Shown: positions 35,913-45,646 of the stretch, one piece after another
How positions within the stretch are numbered: the stretch's first letter is position 1
Layout: each line of letters begins with the position of its first letter
Assembly: GCF_030719295.1 (NCBI RefSeq)
Contig: NZ_CP120997.1
Location: 5,281,501 to 5,345,500, forward strand
Length of the DNA stretch: 64,000 nt
Direction of reading: 5' to 3'
From: Streptomyces sp. Mut1
GTDB lineage: Bacteria > Actinomycetota > Actinomycetes > Streptomycetales > Streptomycetaceae
Notes under the pieces: model-generated
The model's input: only the letters and a program-made list of their open reading frames with translations
Database searches by the model: none
Told to the model about the DNA's origin: nothing
Made by a program: the position numbers and the translations under genes

Positions 35913-38900
35913 TTGGCTTTCCAGATGCCGGACCGCGGCGGAGGCCCGACCGGGCCACGGATCAGAGTCGGCCGCCCGTCCCGGCGCGCCCGAACCCTGC
36001 TCATGACACTCGGCGTCCTGGCGATTCTCGCCATGGCGTTCGTCATGTTCGCCGGGTTCTGGACGGACTGGCTCTGGTACAGGTCGGTCGCGTATTCGTC
36101 CGTCTTCACCACCACCCTGTGGACCAAGATCGGGCTGTTCCTCGTCTTCGGACTGCTGATGGCCCTGGCCGTCGGTCTGAACATCTGGCTCGCGCACCGG
36201 CTCCGGCCGCCGCTGAGCGCGATGTCGCTGGAGCAGCAGAGCCTGGACCGCTACCGGATGAGTCTCGCCCCGTACAAGAAGTGGGTGCTGCTCGCGATCA
36301 CCGCGCTCGTCGGTCTGATCGCCGGGGCCTCGGCCTCGGGCCAGTGGCGTACCTGGCTGATGTATGTGAACGGCGTGTCGTTCGGCCAGAAGGACCCCCA
36401 GTTCCATCTGGACGTGTCGTTCTACGCCTTCGACCTGCCCTGGTACCGCTTCCTGCTGGGCTTCGGCTTCGCGGCGACGGTCCTCTCCCTGATCGCCGCC
36501 GCCCTGACCCACTACCTGTACGGCGGGCTGCGCATCACCAGCCCCGGCGCGCGGGCCACGGGCGCGGCCACCGGCCACCTCTCGGTGCTGCTCGGCGTCT
36601 TCGTGACGCTGAAGGCCGTGGCGTACTGGCTGGACCGCTACGGCCTGGCCGTGAAGTCCAGTGACTTCAAGGCCACGGACAACTGGACGGGCCTGCGGTA
36701 CGTCGACGCCAACGCCTATCTGCCGGCGAAGACGATCCTGTTCTGCATCGCCGCGATCTGCGCGGTGCTGTTCTTCGCGACGCTGTGGCGGCGCACCTGG
36801 CAGCTCCCGGTGATCGGCTTCGGGCTGATGGTCCTCTCGGCGATCCTGATCGGCGGGCTCTACCCGGCGATCGTGCAGAAGTTCCAGGTCCAGCCGAACG
36901 AGCAGGCCAAGGAAGCCCCGTTCATCCAGAAGAACATCAAGGCCACGCGCGAGGCCTACGACATCGACAACGCCCAGGTCACGGATTACGCGGGCCAGTC
37001 GACGGAGGACGACGGCACCAAGCTCCGGGCGAGCGCGGACTCCGCGGCGAGCTACCGGGTGATGGACCCCAACGTCGTCTCGCCGGCCTTCCAGCAGCTC
37101 CAGCAGAAGAGGAACTACTACCAGTTCCCCAAGACGCTCGACGTCGACCGCTACAAGGACGAGTCCGGCAAGGACCAGGACACGGTCATCGGTCTGCGCG
37201 AGCTCAACATCCAGGGCATCCCCAAGCGCAACTGGATCAACGACCACTTCACCTACACCCACGGCTACGGCGCCATCGCGGCCCGGGGCACCACGACCGG
37301 CAAGAACCCGAAGGGATCTCCCGACTTCACCGAGTCCGGCCTGCCGACCACCGGCGACCTGGGCACGTACAAGCAGGAGATCTACTACGGCGAGAAGACC
37401 GAGCAGTACTCCATCGTCGGCGGGCCCCAGAAGGAGCTCGACTACGAGGAGGACGGCGAGAAGACCACCAGCTACAAGGGCAACAGCGGGGTCAGTCTCT
37501 CCAGCGCGTTCAACCGGGCCGCGTACGCGGTGGCGTTCAGCGAGCCGCAGATCCTGTACTCGGGAGCCATCGGCGACGGTTCGCGGATCCTCTACAACCG
37601 CACGCCCAAGGAGCGCGTCGAGGCGGTGGCCCCCTGGCTCACCATCGACGGCGACGCCTACCCGGCCGTGGTCAACAAGCGGATCCAGTGGGTCGTCGAC
37701 GCGTACACCACGACCAACGGCTACCCGTACGCCTCGCGGACCACGCTCGGTGACACCACGGCCGACTCGCTGACCACGAACCAGCGGGCGGTCGTCGCCC
37801 AGCAGAACCAGGTCAACTACATCCGCAACTCGGTGAAGGCGACCGTCGACGCGTACGACGGCACGGTCACGCTGTACGAGTGGGACACCGAGGACCCCGT
37901 CCTCAAGACCTGGCGCAAGGCGTTCCCCGGGACCGTGAAGTCCAAGTCGGACATCCCGCAGGAGCTCATGGAGCACCTGCGCTACCCGCAGGACCTGTTC
38001 AAGGTGCAGCGCGAGCTGCTGACCCGCTACCACGTCACGAGCCCCGCTCAGTTCTACAGCGGCAGTGACGCCTGGCAGGTCCCGGACGACCCGACCAACA
38101 AGGAGTCCGGCTCCGTCCCGCCGTACTACCTGAGCATAAAGATGCCGGACCAGTCGGCCCAGAAGTTCTCGCTGACCACGACCTTCACCCCCAAGGGACG
38201 GCCCGACCTGGGGGCGTTCATGGCGGTGGACGCCGATGCGGCCAGCAAGGACTACGGCACGATAAGACTCCTGAGAGTCACCGGCGCCGTGAAGGGTCCG
38301 GGCCAGGTGCAGAGTGAGCTCAACGGCAACGACGACGTCGCCGAGTTCGTGCGGAACCTCAAGGGCACCGACTCCGACATCGAGTACGGCAACCTGCTGA
38401 CCGTGCCGCTCGAAGGGGGCTTCCTCTACATCGAGCCGGTCTACACGCGCGGTGGCACGCAGAACTACCCGCTGCTGCGCAAGGTCGCCGCCTCGTACGG
38501 CTCGAAGATCGTCTTCGAGAACAGTCTCGGTGAGGCGCTCAACGCCGTCTTCGGCGCCGAGGGTTCCGATACGAGCGAGCCACCGGGCGACACCACCGAG
38601 CCGCCGGACACCACGCAGCCGCCGGCCACCGGTGACGCCGCGCTCAAGAAGGCCATCTCCGATGCGCAGAAGGCGTACACGGAAGGTGAGGCGGCCCTGA
38701 AGAAGCAGGACTGGGCGGCCTACGGCAAGGCGCAGACCGATCTCCAGGACGCGCTGGAGCGGGCGGCGGCGGCCCAGTCCAAGGCCGACAGCGACGGCAA
38801 GGCCGACAGCGACGGCAAGAGCGACGGCGACGGTAAGGCCGACGGTGACGGCAAGGGCGACAAGGCCGATACGAACAAGGCATCGGACAAGTCGGACAAA

Positions 38901-38936
38901 GCAAGTGATAAGGCGAACGATACCGGTGGGGCCTGA
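35913..38936 (+). CDS. UPF0182-family large membrane protein
   Basis: The product has 1007 residues from TTG 35913, chosen because GAGGTG lies 6 nt upstream; GTG 35904 would add three residues. Residues about 25-320 contain seven membrane helices. Most of the rest is predicted to be extracytoplasmic, with long conserved stretches such as [15 protein letters not shown]. The tail (about 880-1007) is a threonine/proline segment, a coiled-coil-like [20 protein letters not shown] and a repetitive Asp/Gly/Lys end of DGKAD units. The function of UPF0182 is unknown. Confidence 0.87.
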   Translation: MAFQMPDRGGGPTGPRIRVGRPSRRARTLLMTLGVLAILAMAFVMFAGFWTDWLWYRSVAYSSVFTTTLWTKIGLFLVFGLLMALAVGLNIWLAHRLRPPLSAMSLEQQSLDRYRMSLAPYKKWVLLAITALVGLIAGASASGQWRTWLMYVNGVSFGQKDPQFHLDVSFYAFDLPWYRFLLGFGFAATVLSLIAAALTHYLYGGLRITSPGARATGAATGHLSVLLGVFVTLKAVAYWLDRYGLAVKSSDFKATDNWTGLRYVDANAYLPAKTILFCIAAICAVLFFATLWRRTWQLPVIGFGLMVLSAILIGGLYPAIVQKFQVQPNEQAKEAPFIQKNIKATREAYDIDNAQVTDYAGQSTEDDGTKLRASADSAASYRVMDPNVVSPAFQQLQQKRNYYQFPKTLDVDRYKDESGKDQDTVIGLRELNIQGIPKRNWINDHFTYTHGYGAIAARGTTTGKNPKGSPDFTESGLPTTGDLGTYKQEIYYGEKTEQYSIVGGPQKELDYEEDGEKTTSYKGNSGVSLSSAFNRAAYAVAFSEPQILYSGAIGDGSRILYNRTPKERVEAVAPWLTIDGDAYPAVVNKRIQWVVDAYTTTNGYPYASRTTLGDTTADSLTTNQRAVVAQQNQVNYIRNSVKATVDAYDGTVTLYEWDTEDPVLKTWRKAFPGTVKSKSDIPQELMEHLRYPQDLFKVQRELLTRYHVTSPAQFYSGSDAWQVPDDPTNKESGSVPPYYLSIKMPDQSAQKFSLTTTFTPKGRPDLGAFMAVDADAASKDYGTIRLLRVTGAVKGPGQVQSELNGNDDVAEFVRNLKGTDSDIEYGNLLTVPLEGGFLYIEPVYTRGGTQNYPLLRKVAASYGSKIVFENSLGEALNAVFGAEGSDTSEPPGDTTEPPDTTQPPATGDAALKKAISDAQKAYTEGEAALKKQDWAAYGKAQTDLQDALERAAAAQSKADSDGKADSDGKSDGDGKADGDGKGDKADTNKASDKSDKASDKANDTGGA

Positions 38937-38988
38937 GTGACCCGGTAAAGCTCCACCTCCGCGTCGTGGTACGGTTTGAACACAACGA

Positions 38989-39062
38989 CGCGGGGTGGAG
39001 CAGCTCGGTAGCTCGCTGGGCTCATAACCCAGAGGTCGCAGGTTCAAATCCTGTCCCCGCTA
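38989..39062 (+). tRNA. Initiator tRNA-fMet (CAT), copy 1
   Basis: A 74-nt cloverleaf has anticodon CAT at 39023-39025. Initiator features are a mismatched first pair (C1 opposite U72) and three consecutive G:C pairs (GGG/CCC) at the base of the anticodon stem. The CCA end is not encoded. It is identical in sequence to the copy at 41403. Confidence 0.93.
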
Positions 39063-39070
39063 CTGAAAGA

Positions 39071-39106
39071 CGAAGGCCCGGATCCTCCAGGGGATCCGGG
39101 CCTTCG
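39071..39106 (+). terminator. Terminator of tRNA-fMet copy 1
   Basis: A perfect 15-bp stem (CGAAGGCCCGGATCC and its complement) has a 6-nt loop and begins 9 nt after the tRNA. Confidence 0.85.
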
Positions 39107-39274
39107 TCATGCGCGATGGCTTTTCCAGGTGGCGGGTGTGAAGTGCGGTTCGCGGGGCACGAGTTGGCCGCGGACGTGTTTGACTTGTCTCTCTGTGGGC
39201 ATGTCGACAAAACGCTGAAGTGACCTCACTGGCCGCGATATACCAGGTGTACGCGGGTTGTAGGTGGTGCGACG

Positions 39275-41335
39275 ATGGTATTTATGGGGGACAGGGCAAC
39301 TCTGTTGAAGACAGGGCGGTTTGCGCGGGGTCACGCCCATCCGGAGGAAAAGACGGCGGATGTGGCGTTTGTCGCTGCCACCGCCCAGTACAACGACATC
39401 ATCGAGAGCGCCGAGACTGCGGAGTGTGCCGCGAGCGTCGAGAGTGCAGAGACCGTTGAGACCGCCGACGGCGTGGAGAACGCCGAGGGAGCGGAGACCG
39501 CGGCGAGCGCGGACAACGCCGAGAGTGAGGCGCGCCACCGCAGGGCCGCCGACGCCGGTGACACCGCTTCGATGAGTGTGCTCGGCGCGCTGCTGCTGCG
39601 CCGGGGGGATCTGGCGGGCGCCGAGCCCTACCTGCGCGCCGCCACCGCCGACGGCGACCGTGCCGCGGCCAACAACCTGGGCGTCCTGCTGCACCAGCGC
39701 GGATACCCCGACGAGGCCGCGGGCTGGTGGCGGACCGCCGCGGTCGCCGGCTCCGCGGCCGCCGCGCACGCCCTGGGCCGGCACCTGCGCGAGCGCGGGG
39801 ACGAGCCCGGCGCCGAGTACTGGCTGCGCCAGTCCGCCGAGCAGGGCCACGCACTGGGCGCGTACGCCCTCGCCGACCTGCTGGAACACCGCAGTGACGT
39901 CGGCGCCGAGCGCTGGCTGCGCGCCGCGGCCGAACAGGGCCACCGCGAGGCGGCCTACCGGCTCGCGCGCACGCTGGAGCGCAACGCCGCCGACGCCGAC
40001 CACGACGCGTTCGGCCGTGCCGGCCTCGGTCCCCGCGCCGACGCCGGCCGCGCGCCGGACCCGGCCGCGCCCCGGCGCCCCGCCGCCCGCAAGGACGACG
40101 GCCCGGTCGCCGGCCCCGAGCCGTCCCGCACCGGCGAGGCCGAGCAGTGGTACCGGCAGGCCGCCGCGCGCGGTCACCGGCGGGCCGCCCTGCACCTCGG
40201 CGCCATCCTCGAACAGCGCGGCGAGCTCAAGGAGGCCGGCCGCTGGTACCTCATCTCGGCCAAGGCCGGCGAGGCTCGGGCCGCCTGCGCGCTCGGCTTC
40301 CTGCTGCGCGACGCGGGCGACCGGGAGAGCGCCGCGGTGTGGTGGCTGCGCGCAGCCCAGGACGGCGACGGCAACGCCGCGAACGCCCTCGGGGCCCTGC
40401 ACGCGGCCAGGGGCGAGCAGCAGACCGCCGAGCGCTGGTACCGCGCGGCGATGGACGCGGGCGACGTCAACGGCGCCTACAACCTCGGGCTGCTCTGCGC
40501 CGCCCAGGACCGCACGGCGCAGGCCGAGCAGTGGTACCGCCGCGCCGCCTACGCGGGCCACCGCGAGGCCGCCAACGCGCTGGCCGTGCTCCTGCTCCAG
40601 GCAGGCGACCCGGTCGGCGCCGAGCCCTGGTTCTCCAAGGCGGCCGAGGCCGGCAGCGTCGACGCCGCCTTCAACCTGGGCATCCTGTACGCCGGGCGCG
40701 ACGAGGACCGCACGGCCCTGCTCTGGTACGAGCGGGCCGCGGCGGCCGGTCACACCGAGGCGGCGCTCCAGGTCGGCATGGCGCTGCTGCACCACGGCGA
40801 GGAGCGCGAGGCCGAGCGGCATCTGCGCTGCGCCGCCGGCGGCGGCAGCGCGGAGGCGGCCTTCCGGCTGGCCGGGGTGCTTGACTCGCGGCAGCCGCCG
40901 CCCGGACCGCCCGCGCTGGGCGAGCCGCTGCCGGAGAAGACCGAGTGCGAGGAGTGGTACGAGCGGGCGGCCGAGCAGGGGCACCGCCGCGCCCAGGTCC
41001 GCGTCGGCATGCTCGCCGCCTCCCGGGGCGACGTGGAGAGCGCCGGCCGCTGGTACCGCGAGGCGGCCGAGGCGGGCAGCCGCAACGGGGCCTTCAACCT
41101 CGGCCTGCTGCTCGCCCGCGAGGGCAGTGAGCGCGAGGCCGCCCTGTGGTGGACCCGGGCCGCCGCCGAGGGGCACGGGCGGGCCGCGCTGCGCCTCGCC
41201 CTGCTGGCCGCGCGCCGCGGTGAGCTGGCCGAGGGGAAGCGGTGGTGTGCGCGGGCGGTCGAGCTGGGGCCCGCGGAGGTCGCGGAGCGGGCCGCGCGGC
41301 TGCGCGAGGCGCTGCACCAGGAGCTGACCGCGTGA
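39275..41335 (+). CDS. Sel1-like/TPR repeat protein
   Basis: The product has 686 residues from ATG 39275 (AGGTGG at 7 nt; ATG 39284 is an alternative). Residues about 35-85 are low-complexity Ala/Glu/Thr (ESAETAE, VETADGVENAEGAE). The remainder is about 14 Sel1-like repeats of roughly 36 residues with the theme A-x-x-G-x-x-x-A-x-x-x-L-G and AExWYRxAA. Such solenoids mediate protein contacts. There is no signal peptide. It is flanked on each side by an identical tRNA-fMet gene. Confidence 0.85.
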   Translation: MVFMGDRATLLKTGRFARGHAHPEEKTADVAFVAATAQYNDIIESAETAECAASVESAETVETADGVENAEGAETAASADNAESEARHRRAADAGDTASMSVLGALLLRRGDLAGAEPYLRAATADGDRAAANNLGVLLHQRGYPDEAAGWWRTAAVAGSAAAAHALGRHLRERGDEPGAEYWLRQSAEQGHALGAYALADLLEHRSDVGAERWLRAAAEQGHREAAYRLARTLERNAADADHDAFGRAGLGPRADAGRAPDPAAPRRPAARKDDGPVAGPEPSRTGEAEQWYRQAAARGHRRAALHLGAILEQRGELKEAGRWYLISAKAGEARAACALGFLLRDAGDRESAAVWWLRAAQDGDGNAANALGALHAARGEQQTAERWYRAAMDAGDVNGAYNLGLLCAAQDRTAQAEQWYRRAAYAGHREAANALAVLLLQAGDPVGAEPWFSKAAEAGSVDAAFNLGILYAGRDEDRTALLWYERAAAAGHTEAALQVGMALLHHGEEREAERHLRCAAGGGSAEAAFRLAGVLDSRQPPPGPPALGEPLPEKTECEEWYERAAEQGHRRAQVRVGMLAASRGDVESAGRWYREAAEAGSRNGAFNLGLLLAREGSEREAALWWTRAAAEGHGRAALRLALLAARRGELAEGKRWCARAVELGPAEVAERAARLREALHQELTA

Positions 41336-41359
41336 GCCGGCGGGGCCCCGGCAATGAAT

Positions 41360-41388
41360 TTGCACTGGTCCAAGGCGTGCCGTAGGGT
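41360..41388 (+). promoter_or_regulatory. Promoter of tRNA-fMet copy 2
   Basis: TTGCAC (41360-41365), a 17-bp spacer and TAGGGT (41383-41388) fit a principal-sigma promoter, with a start about 8 nt before the tRNA. Copy 1 has a similar -10 (TACGGT) but no recognisable -35. Confidence 0.75.
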
Positions 41389-41402
41389 TATGAACACAAC
41401 GA

Positions 41403-41476
41403 CGCGGGGTGGAGCAGCTCGGTAGCTCGCTGGGCTCATAACCCAGAGGTCGCAGGTTCAAATCCTGTCCCCGCTA
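41403..41476 (+). tRNA. Initiator tRNA-fMet (CAT), copy 2
   Basis: This is a 74-nt gene identical to the copy at 38989, with anticodon CAT at 41437-41439 and the same initiator features (C1-U72 mismatch, GGG/CCC in the anticodon stem). No CCA is encoded. The 13 bases before it (gaacacaacgacg up to the acceptor stem) are also shared with copy 1. Confidence 0.93.
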
Positions 41477-41482
41477 CTGAAG

Positions 41483-41520
41483 ACAGAAGGCCGGATCTTT
41501 TCGAAGATCCGGCCTTCTGT
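41483..41520 (+). terminator. Terminator of tRNA-fMet copy 2
   Basis: A perfect 17-bp stem (ACAGAAGGCCGGATCTT and its complement) has a TTCG tetraloop. Confidence 0.88.
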
Positions 41521-41580
41521 GTGTGCGCATGGTGCGCGGCGCGCGGGTATGCGCTCCGTCCCGTGCGGGAGGTGCGTGGC

Positions 41581-42000
41581 TCAGGCGGTCGCGGCGCACT
41601 CCGGGCAGATGCCCCGGTAGGTCATCTCGACGCCGGAGATCGTGAAGCCGAAGCGCTCGCCGGACGGCAGGTCCGCCAGCGGGTCGCCGGACGGGTGCAC
41701 ATCGCGGATGGCGCCGCACTTCGCGCACACCAGGTGATGGTGGGCGCGGTGCGCGTTGGGGTCGTAGCGCTTGGCGCGGCGGTCGGTGGAGACCTCGATG
41801 ACCTCGCCGAGGGTCACCATCTCGCCCAGCGTGTTGTAGACGGTGGCGCGGGAGATCTCGGGCAGCCTGGCCACCGCGCGTGCGTGGACCTCGTCGGCCG
41901 TCAGGTGCACATGGTCCCCGTCGAGGACCTCGGCCACGACGCGCCGCTGTGCGGTCATACGCCAGCCGCGTCCTCGAAGTCGTTCCAGCAGGTCACTCAT
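41581..42000 (-). CDS. catR: Fur-family peroxide-responsive repressor, CatR type
   Basis: The product has 139 residues (MSDLLERLRGRGW start). The winged helix includes ISRATVYNTL. Metal sites are visible in HRAHHHLVCAKCG and the C-terminal CPEC, giving the two CxxC pairs of the structural zinc. The PerR/CatR group senses peroxide by metal-catalysed histidine oxidation. A -10 TAGACT lies 7 nt before the ATG with no ribosome site, so the mRNA is probably leaderless. It is divergent from the catalase it presumably represses. Confidence 0.9.
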   Translation of the reverse strand: MSDLLERLRGRGWRMTAQRRVVAEVLDGDHVHLTADEVHARAVARLPEISRATVYNTLGEMVTLGEVIEVSTDRRAKRYDPNAHRAHHHLVCAKCGAIRDVHPSGDPLADLPSGERFGFTISGVEMTYRGICPECAATA

Positions 42001-42007
42001 GGGCGCC

Positions 42008-42013
42008 AGTCTA
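42008..42013 (-). promoter_or_regulatory. Probable -10 of a leaderless catR transcript
   Basis: TAGACT on the minus strand ends 7 nt before the catR ATG, so transcription should start at or near the A of the start codon. Confidence 0.5.
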
Positions 42014-42060
42014 GCAGCGCGGGGACCCTCTCTTGAATAGGTGCGACTTTGGATGCTCAC

Positions 42061-42088
42061 TTGACTTGGACTTTGTCCATTGTAGGAT
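42061..42088 (+). promoter_or_regulatory. Catalase promoter with embedded Fur-type palindrome
   Basis: TTGACT (42061-42066), a 16-bp spacer and TAGGAT (42083-42088) form a clear promoter. The spacer contains the perfect palindrome TGGAC-TTT-GTCCA (42067-42079). A repressor bound there would block RNA polymerase, and the CatR-like product of the divergent gene is the obvious candidate. Confidence 0.75.
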
Positions 42089-42178
42089 CACTTATGGCGT
42101 CGGCCGGAGGACAGGAAGGCCGCGAAGCCGCGCACGGCATGAAGGCATGACGTGCGGAAACGATCGCAGGAGGCGCAC

Positions 42179-43630
42179 GTGACGCAGGGACCGCTCACCA
42201 CGGAGGCCGGCGCGCCGGTCGCCGACAACCAGCAGAGTGAGACCGCGGGTGCCGGTGGACCGGTCCTGGTCCAGGACCAGTTGCTGCTGGAGAAGCTCGC
42301 GCACTTCAACCGCGAGCGCATTCCGGAGCGCGTGGTGCACGCACGCGGCGCCGGCGCGTACGGCACGTTCACGCTGACCCGTGACGTGTCGCGGTGGACG
42401 CGGGCGAAGTTCCTCTCCGAGGTCGGCAAGCAGACCGAGACGTTCCTGCGCTTCTCCACCGTCGCGGGCAACCTCGGTGCCGCCGACGCGGTACGCGACC
42501 CGCGCGGCTTCTCGCTGAAGTTCTACACCGAGGAGGGCAACTACGACCTCGTCGGCAACAACACCCCCGTCTTCTTCGTCCGGGACGCCATCAAGTTCCC
42601 CGACTTCATCCACACCCAGAAGCGCGACCCGTACACCGGCTCCCAGGAGGCGGACAACGTCTGGGACTTCTGGGGTCTCTCGCCCGAGTCCACCCACCAG
42701 GTGACCTGGCTCTTCGGCGACCGGGGCATCCCCGCCTCGTACCGTCACATGGACGGCTTCGGCTCGCACACCTACCAGTGGAACAACGAGGCGGGCGAGG
42801 TCTTCTGGGTCAAGTACCACTTCAAGACCGACCAGGGGATCAAGAACCTCACCACCGACGAGGCGAACCGCCTCTCCGGTGTGGACCCCGACAGCCACCA
42901 GCGGGACCTGCGCGAGTCCATCGAGCGCGGCGACTTCCCGACCTGGACCGTGCAGGTGCAGATCATGCCGGCGGCCGAGGCGGCGACGTACCGCTTCAAC
43001 CCGTTCGACCTGACCAAGGTGTGGCCGCACGCGGACTACCCGCCGGTCGAGATCGGCAAGCTGGAGCTCAACCGCAACCCGGAGAACATCTTCGCCGAGG
43101 TCGAGCAGTCCATCTTCAGCCCGGCGCACTTCGTGCCCGGCATCGGTCCCTCGCCCGACAAGATGCTCCAGGGCCGCCTGTTCGCGTACGGCGACGCGCA
43201 CCGCTACCGCGTCGGCATCAACGCCGACCACCTGCCGGTGAACCGCCCGCACGCCACCGAGGCGCGTACCAACAGCCGTGACGGCTACCTGTACGACGGC
43301 CGCCACAAGGGCACCAAGAACTACGAGCCGAACAGCTTCGGCGGCCCCGCCCAGACGGACCGGCCGCTGTGGGAGTCCACCCCCGTCACGGGTGGCACCG
43401 GCAACCACGAGACCCCGCGTCACACCGAGGACGACGACTTCGTGCAGGCCGGCAACCTCTACCGGCTCATGTCCGAGGACGAGAAGGGCCGGCTGATCGA
43501 CAACCTCGCGGGGTTCATCGCGAAGGTCTCGCGCGACGACATCGCGGAGCGCGCGATCGGCAACTTCCGCCGGGCCGACGAGAACTTCGGCAAGCGGCTG
43601 GAGGCGGCCGTGCAGGCGCTGCGCGCCTGA
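42179..43630 (+). CDS. katA: Monofunctional haem catalase
   Basis: The product has 483 residues from GTG 42179 (AGGAGG, 5-nt spacer). It is a small-subunit clade catalase. The distal histidine is in [12 protein letters not shown] (about 53), the distal asparagine in [13 protein letters not shown] (about 126), and the proximal tyrosine ligand in [13 protein letters not shown] (about 336). It decomposes hydrogen peroxide in the cytosol. It is likely controlled by the divergent CatR-type repressor through the palindrome in its promoter. S. coelicolor calls the equivalent enzyme CatA. Confidence 0.95.
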   Translation: MTQGPLTTEAGAPVADNQQSETAGAGGPVLVQDQLLLEKLAHFNRERIPERVVHARGAGAYGTFTLTRDVSRWTRAKFLSEVGKQTETFLRFSTVAGNLGAADAVRDPRGFSLKFYTEEGNYDLVGNNTPVFFVRDAIKFPDFIHTQKRDPYTGSQEADNVWDFWGLSPESTHQVTWLFGDRGIPASYRHMDGFGSHTYQWNNEAGEVFWVKYHFKTDQGIKNLTTDEANRLSGVDPDSHQRDLRESIERGDFPTWTVQVQIMPAAEAATYRFNPFDLTKVWPHADYPPVEIGKLELNRNPENIFAEVEQSIFSPAHFVPGIGPSPDKMLQGRLFAYGDAHRYRVGINADHLPVNRPHATEARTNSRDGYLYDGRHKGTKNYEPNSFGGPAQTDRPLWESTPVTGGTGNHETPRHTEDDDFVQAGNLYRLMSEDEKGRLIDNLAGFIAKVSRDDIAERAIGNFRRADENFGKRLEAAVQALRA

Positions 43631-43647
43631 GTCCCCTCGGCCGTTAC

Positions 43648-43688
43648 GCGACCGGCCCGGCCCCGCACCCGGGGGCCGGGCCGGTCGC
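43648..43688. terminator. Terminator between the catalase and CBS genes
   Basis: A perfect 17-bp inverted repeat (GCGACCGGCCCGGCCCC and its complement) with a 7-nt loop lies between convergent genes. Confidence 0.87.
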
Positions 43689-43699
43689 ATGCGCGGTGG

Positions 43700-44101
43700 T
43701 CAGCCGACCAGTTCCGCCGGGTGGCGGTGCAGCGGCGACCAGCAGCGGATGATGTCGCGTACCGAGACGACCCCGACCGGACCGTCGTCGTCCAGCACGA
43801 TCAGATGGCGGAAGCCGCCGTGGGTCATGGCCGCCGCGGCCTCTTCGAGGGTCCAGGCGGGGGCGGCGAAGACCACGTCGGTGGTGGTGTGCGCGGAGGC
43901 GGTTTCGGTGTCCGGGTCCTGGCCCGAGCCGACCGCGTTGAGGATGTCGCGCTCGGTGAGGATGCCGAACCCGCTGGTATCGGGGTCGTGGACGACGGCC
44001 GCCCCGATCCGCCGGGCCGACATCAGCCGGGCGGCTTGGCGCAGGGTATGGGCCGGGCCGATGGTGAGGACCACCGTGCTCATGGCGTCGCGGACGAGCA
44101 T
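43700..44101 (-). CDS. Two-CBS-domain protein
   Basis: The product has 133 residues from MLVRDAMSTVV (GGAGG about 10 nt upstream). It is made of two CBS motifs and nothing else (for example AARLMSARRIGAAVVHD and GGFRHLIVLDDDGPVGV). Such stand-alone pairs bind adenine nucleotides and act as sensors of energy or stress state. Partner unknown. Confidence 0.87.
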   Translation of the reverse strand: MLVRDAMSTVVLTIGPAHTLRQAARLMSARRIGAAVVHDPDTSGFGILTERDILNAVGSGQDPDTETASAHTTTDVVFAAPAWTLEEAAAAMTHGGFRHLIVLDDDGPVGVVSVRDIIRCWSPLHRHPAELVG

Positions 44102-44213
44102 GAAGAGAGCCACCTCCTCGGTGAAGCGACCGCATGAGTCGATTCACAAGTTCACAAGTGGGGGAGCTCTCAGAGTTGCACCGATGAGTCAGGGCAACAA
44201 GGGGGAGCGAAGA

Positions 44214-44256
44214 TCACCGGAGGGGCGTGCAGGGGTGCGGCACACCCCTCCGGTGA
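44214..44256 (-). terminator. Probable terminator of hisN
   Basis: A perfect 12-bp stem (TCACCGGAGGGG and its complement) encloses a 19-nt loop that can itself form GTGC/GCAC. It is placed 32 bp after the hisN stop. Confidence 0.7.
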
Positions 44257-44287
44257 CGAGTACGCCGCCCGGCGGGCGGAACGGCGG

Positions 44288-45088
44288 TCAGTAACGCTGG
44301 TTCAGATAACCCAGCAGCTCATGGTGGAGGACGCCGTTCGACGCCGCGGCGTTCCCTCCGCCCGGACCGCCGACACCGTCCAGACTGGTGAAACTGCCGC
44401 CCGCCTCCTGGACGATGATCGCGTTCGCCGCCATGTCCCACAGCGAGAGCTCCGGCTCCGCACAGATGTCCACGGACCCCTCGGCGACCATCATGTACGG
44501 CCAGAAGTCCCCGTAGCCCCGGGTCCGCCAGCAGGCCCGGGTCAGGTCCATGAACCCGTCGAGCCGGCCCAGCTCCTCCCAGCCGGTCAGCGAGGAGTAC
44601 GCGAACGAGGCGTCCGAGATCCGCTCCACCTTGGAGACACGCAGCCGGGTCGCGGACGTCAGGCTGCGGCCGGTGTACGCCCCCGCGCCCTTCGCCGCCC
44701 ACCAGCGCCGGTTCAGCGCCGGCGCCGACACCACACCCATGACCGGCTGGAACCCGTCCTCACCCGCCTCCATCAGCGAGATCAGCGTCGCCCAGACCGG
44801 CACGCCCCGCACATAGTTCTTGGTGCCGTCGATCGGGTCGATCACCCAGCGCCGCGGCCCCGTGCCCTCGATCCCGAACTCCTCGCCCAGGATCGCGTCG
44901 CGCGGGCGCGCCCGGTGCAGATGCCCCCGGATCAGCTCCTCGGCGGCCTTGTCGGCCTCGCTCACCGGCGTCATGTCCGGCTTGGTCTCGACCTTCAGGT
45001 CCAGAGCCTTGAACCGGTCCATGGTCACCGCGTCGGCGGCGTCGGCCAGCACATGGGCGAGGCGCAGATCATCGTGGTAATCGGGCAT
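44288..45088 (-). CDS. hisN: Histidinol-phosphatase HisN, inositol-monophosphatase fold
   Basis: The product has 266 residues. The metal-binding motifs of the IMPase family are [20 protein letters not shown] and, near the end, [18 protein letters not shown]. In Streptomyces the gene at this position has been shown to encode the histidinol-phosphate phosphatase that completes histidine synthesis outside the main his operon. An inositol-1-phosphatase activity is an alternative. Confidence 0.85.
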   Translation of the reverse strand: MPDYHDDLRLAHVLADAADAVTMDRFKALDLKVETKPDMTPVSEADKAAEELIRGHLHRARPRDAILGEEFGIEGTGPRRWVIDPIDGTKNYVRGVPVWATLISLMEAGEDGFQPVMGVVSAPALNRRWWAAKGAGAYTGRSLTSATRLRVSKVERISDASFAYSSLTGWEELGRLDGFMDLTRACWRTRGYGDFWPYMMVAEGSVDICAEPELSLWDMAANAIIVQEAGGSFTSLDGVGGPGGGNAAASNGVLHHELLGYLNQRY

Positions 45089-45142
45089 GCCGTCACAGTA
45101 TCGACCCGCCGGTGACCCCGGCCACAGGGCCCCGGAGCCCGG

Positions 45143-45466
45143 TCAGTGGGCGGAACCCGAGAGCTGGAGGCCGATCACGCCGAGGATCACCAGCGAGATC
45201 GACACCAGCTTGAGCACCGAGACCACGTCGTTGAGGAAGATCATGCCGTAGATCGCGGTGCCCGCGGCGCCGATGCCGGTCCACACCGCGTACGCGGGCC
45301 CGACGTCGAGCTTCTTCAGCGCCATGGTCAGCAGGCCGAAGCTGCCGAGCGCGAAGACGCAGAACGCGATGGTCGGCCACAGCCGGGAGAAGCCGTGCGA
45401 GAGCTTCAGACAGACCGCGAAGCCGGTTTCCAGAAGTCCCGCGACCACGACCAGCAGCCACGCCAT
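45143..45466 (-). CDS. SMR-family exporter, SugE/Gdx type
   Basis: The product has 107 residues from ATG 45466 (GGGAGGGC, 7-nt spacer) with four membrane helices. The essential glutamate is in GLLETGFAVCLKLS, and helix 3 reads WTGIGAAGTAIYG, which fits the SugE/Gdx subgroup (guanidinium export) better than the EmrE/QacC drug exporters. About 60 nt of leader precede it. I see no certain guanidine riboswitch there. Confidence 0.85.
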   Translation of the reverse strand: MAWLLVVVAGLLETGFAVCLKLSHGFSRLWPTIAFCVFALGSFGLLTMALKKLDVGPAYAVWTGIGAAGTAIYGMIFLNDVVSVLKLVSISLVILGVIGLQLSGSAH

Positions 45467-45646
45467 CGTCAGTGCCCTCCCGCATCGGTGACCGCCCGGC
45501 AACGCCCGCTACCACCGAGCATGATTCGTGATTATGCACTTACCGGCGGCGAGTGATCGCAAACGTAACCGGCCCGGTCATCTGTTCGTCGCATCCGGCC
45601 CCACCGGGACCGTTCGCCCGTGCGCCGTACCCGCACCGGACGGTGT

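Noticed and set aside
35838..39107. Long minus-strand frames covering the UPF0182 gene and the tRNA
   Set aside because: Antisense to a well-supported gene; a frame running through a tRNA gene cannot be a real protein start.
45467..45540. Guanidine riboswitch before the SMR gene
   Set aside because: I could not match the conserved loops of guanidine-I, -II or -III classes; kept only as a low-interest observation.
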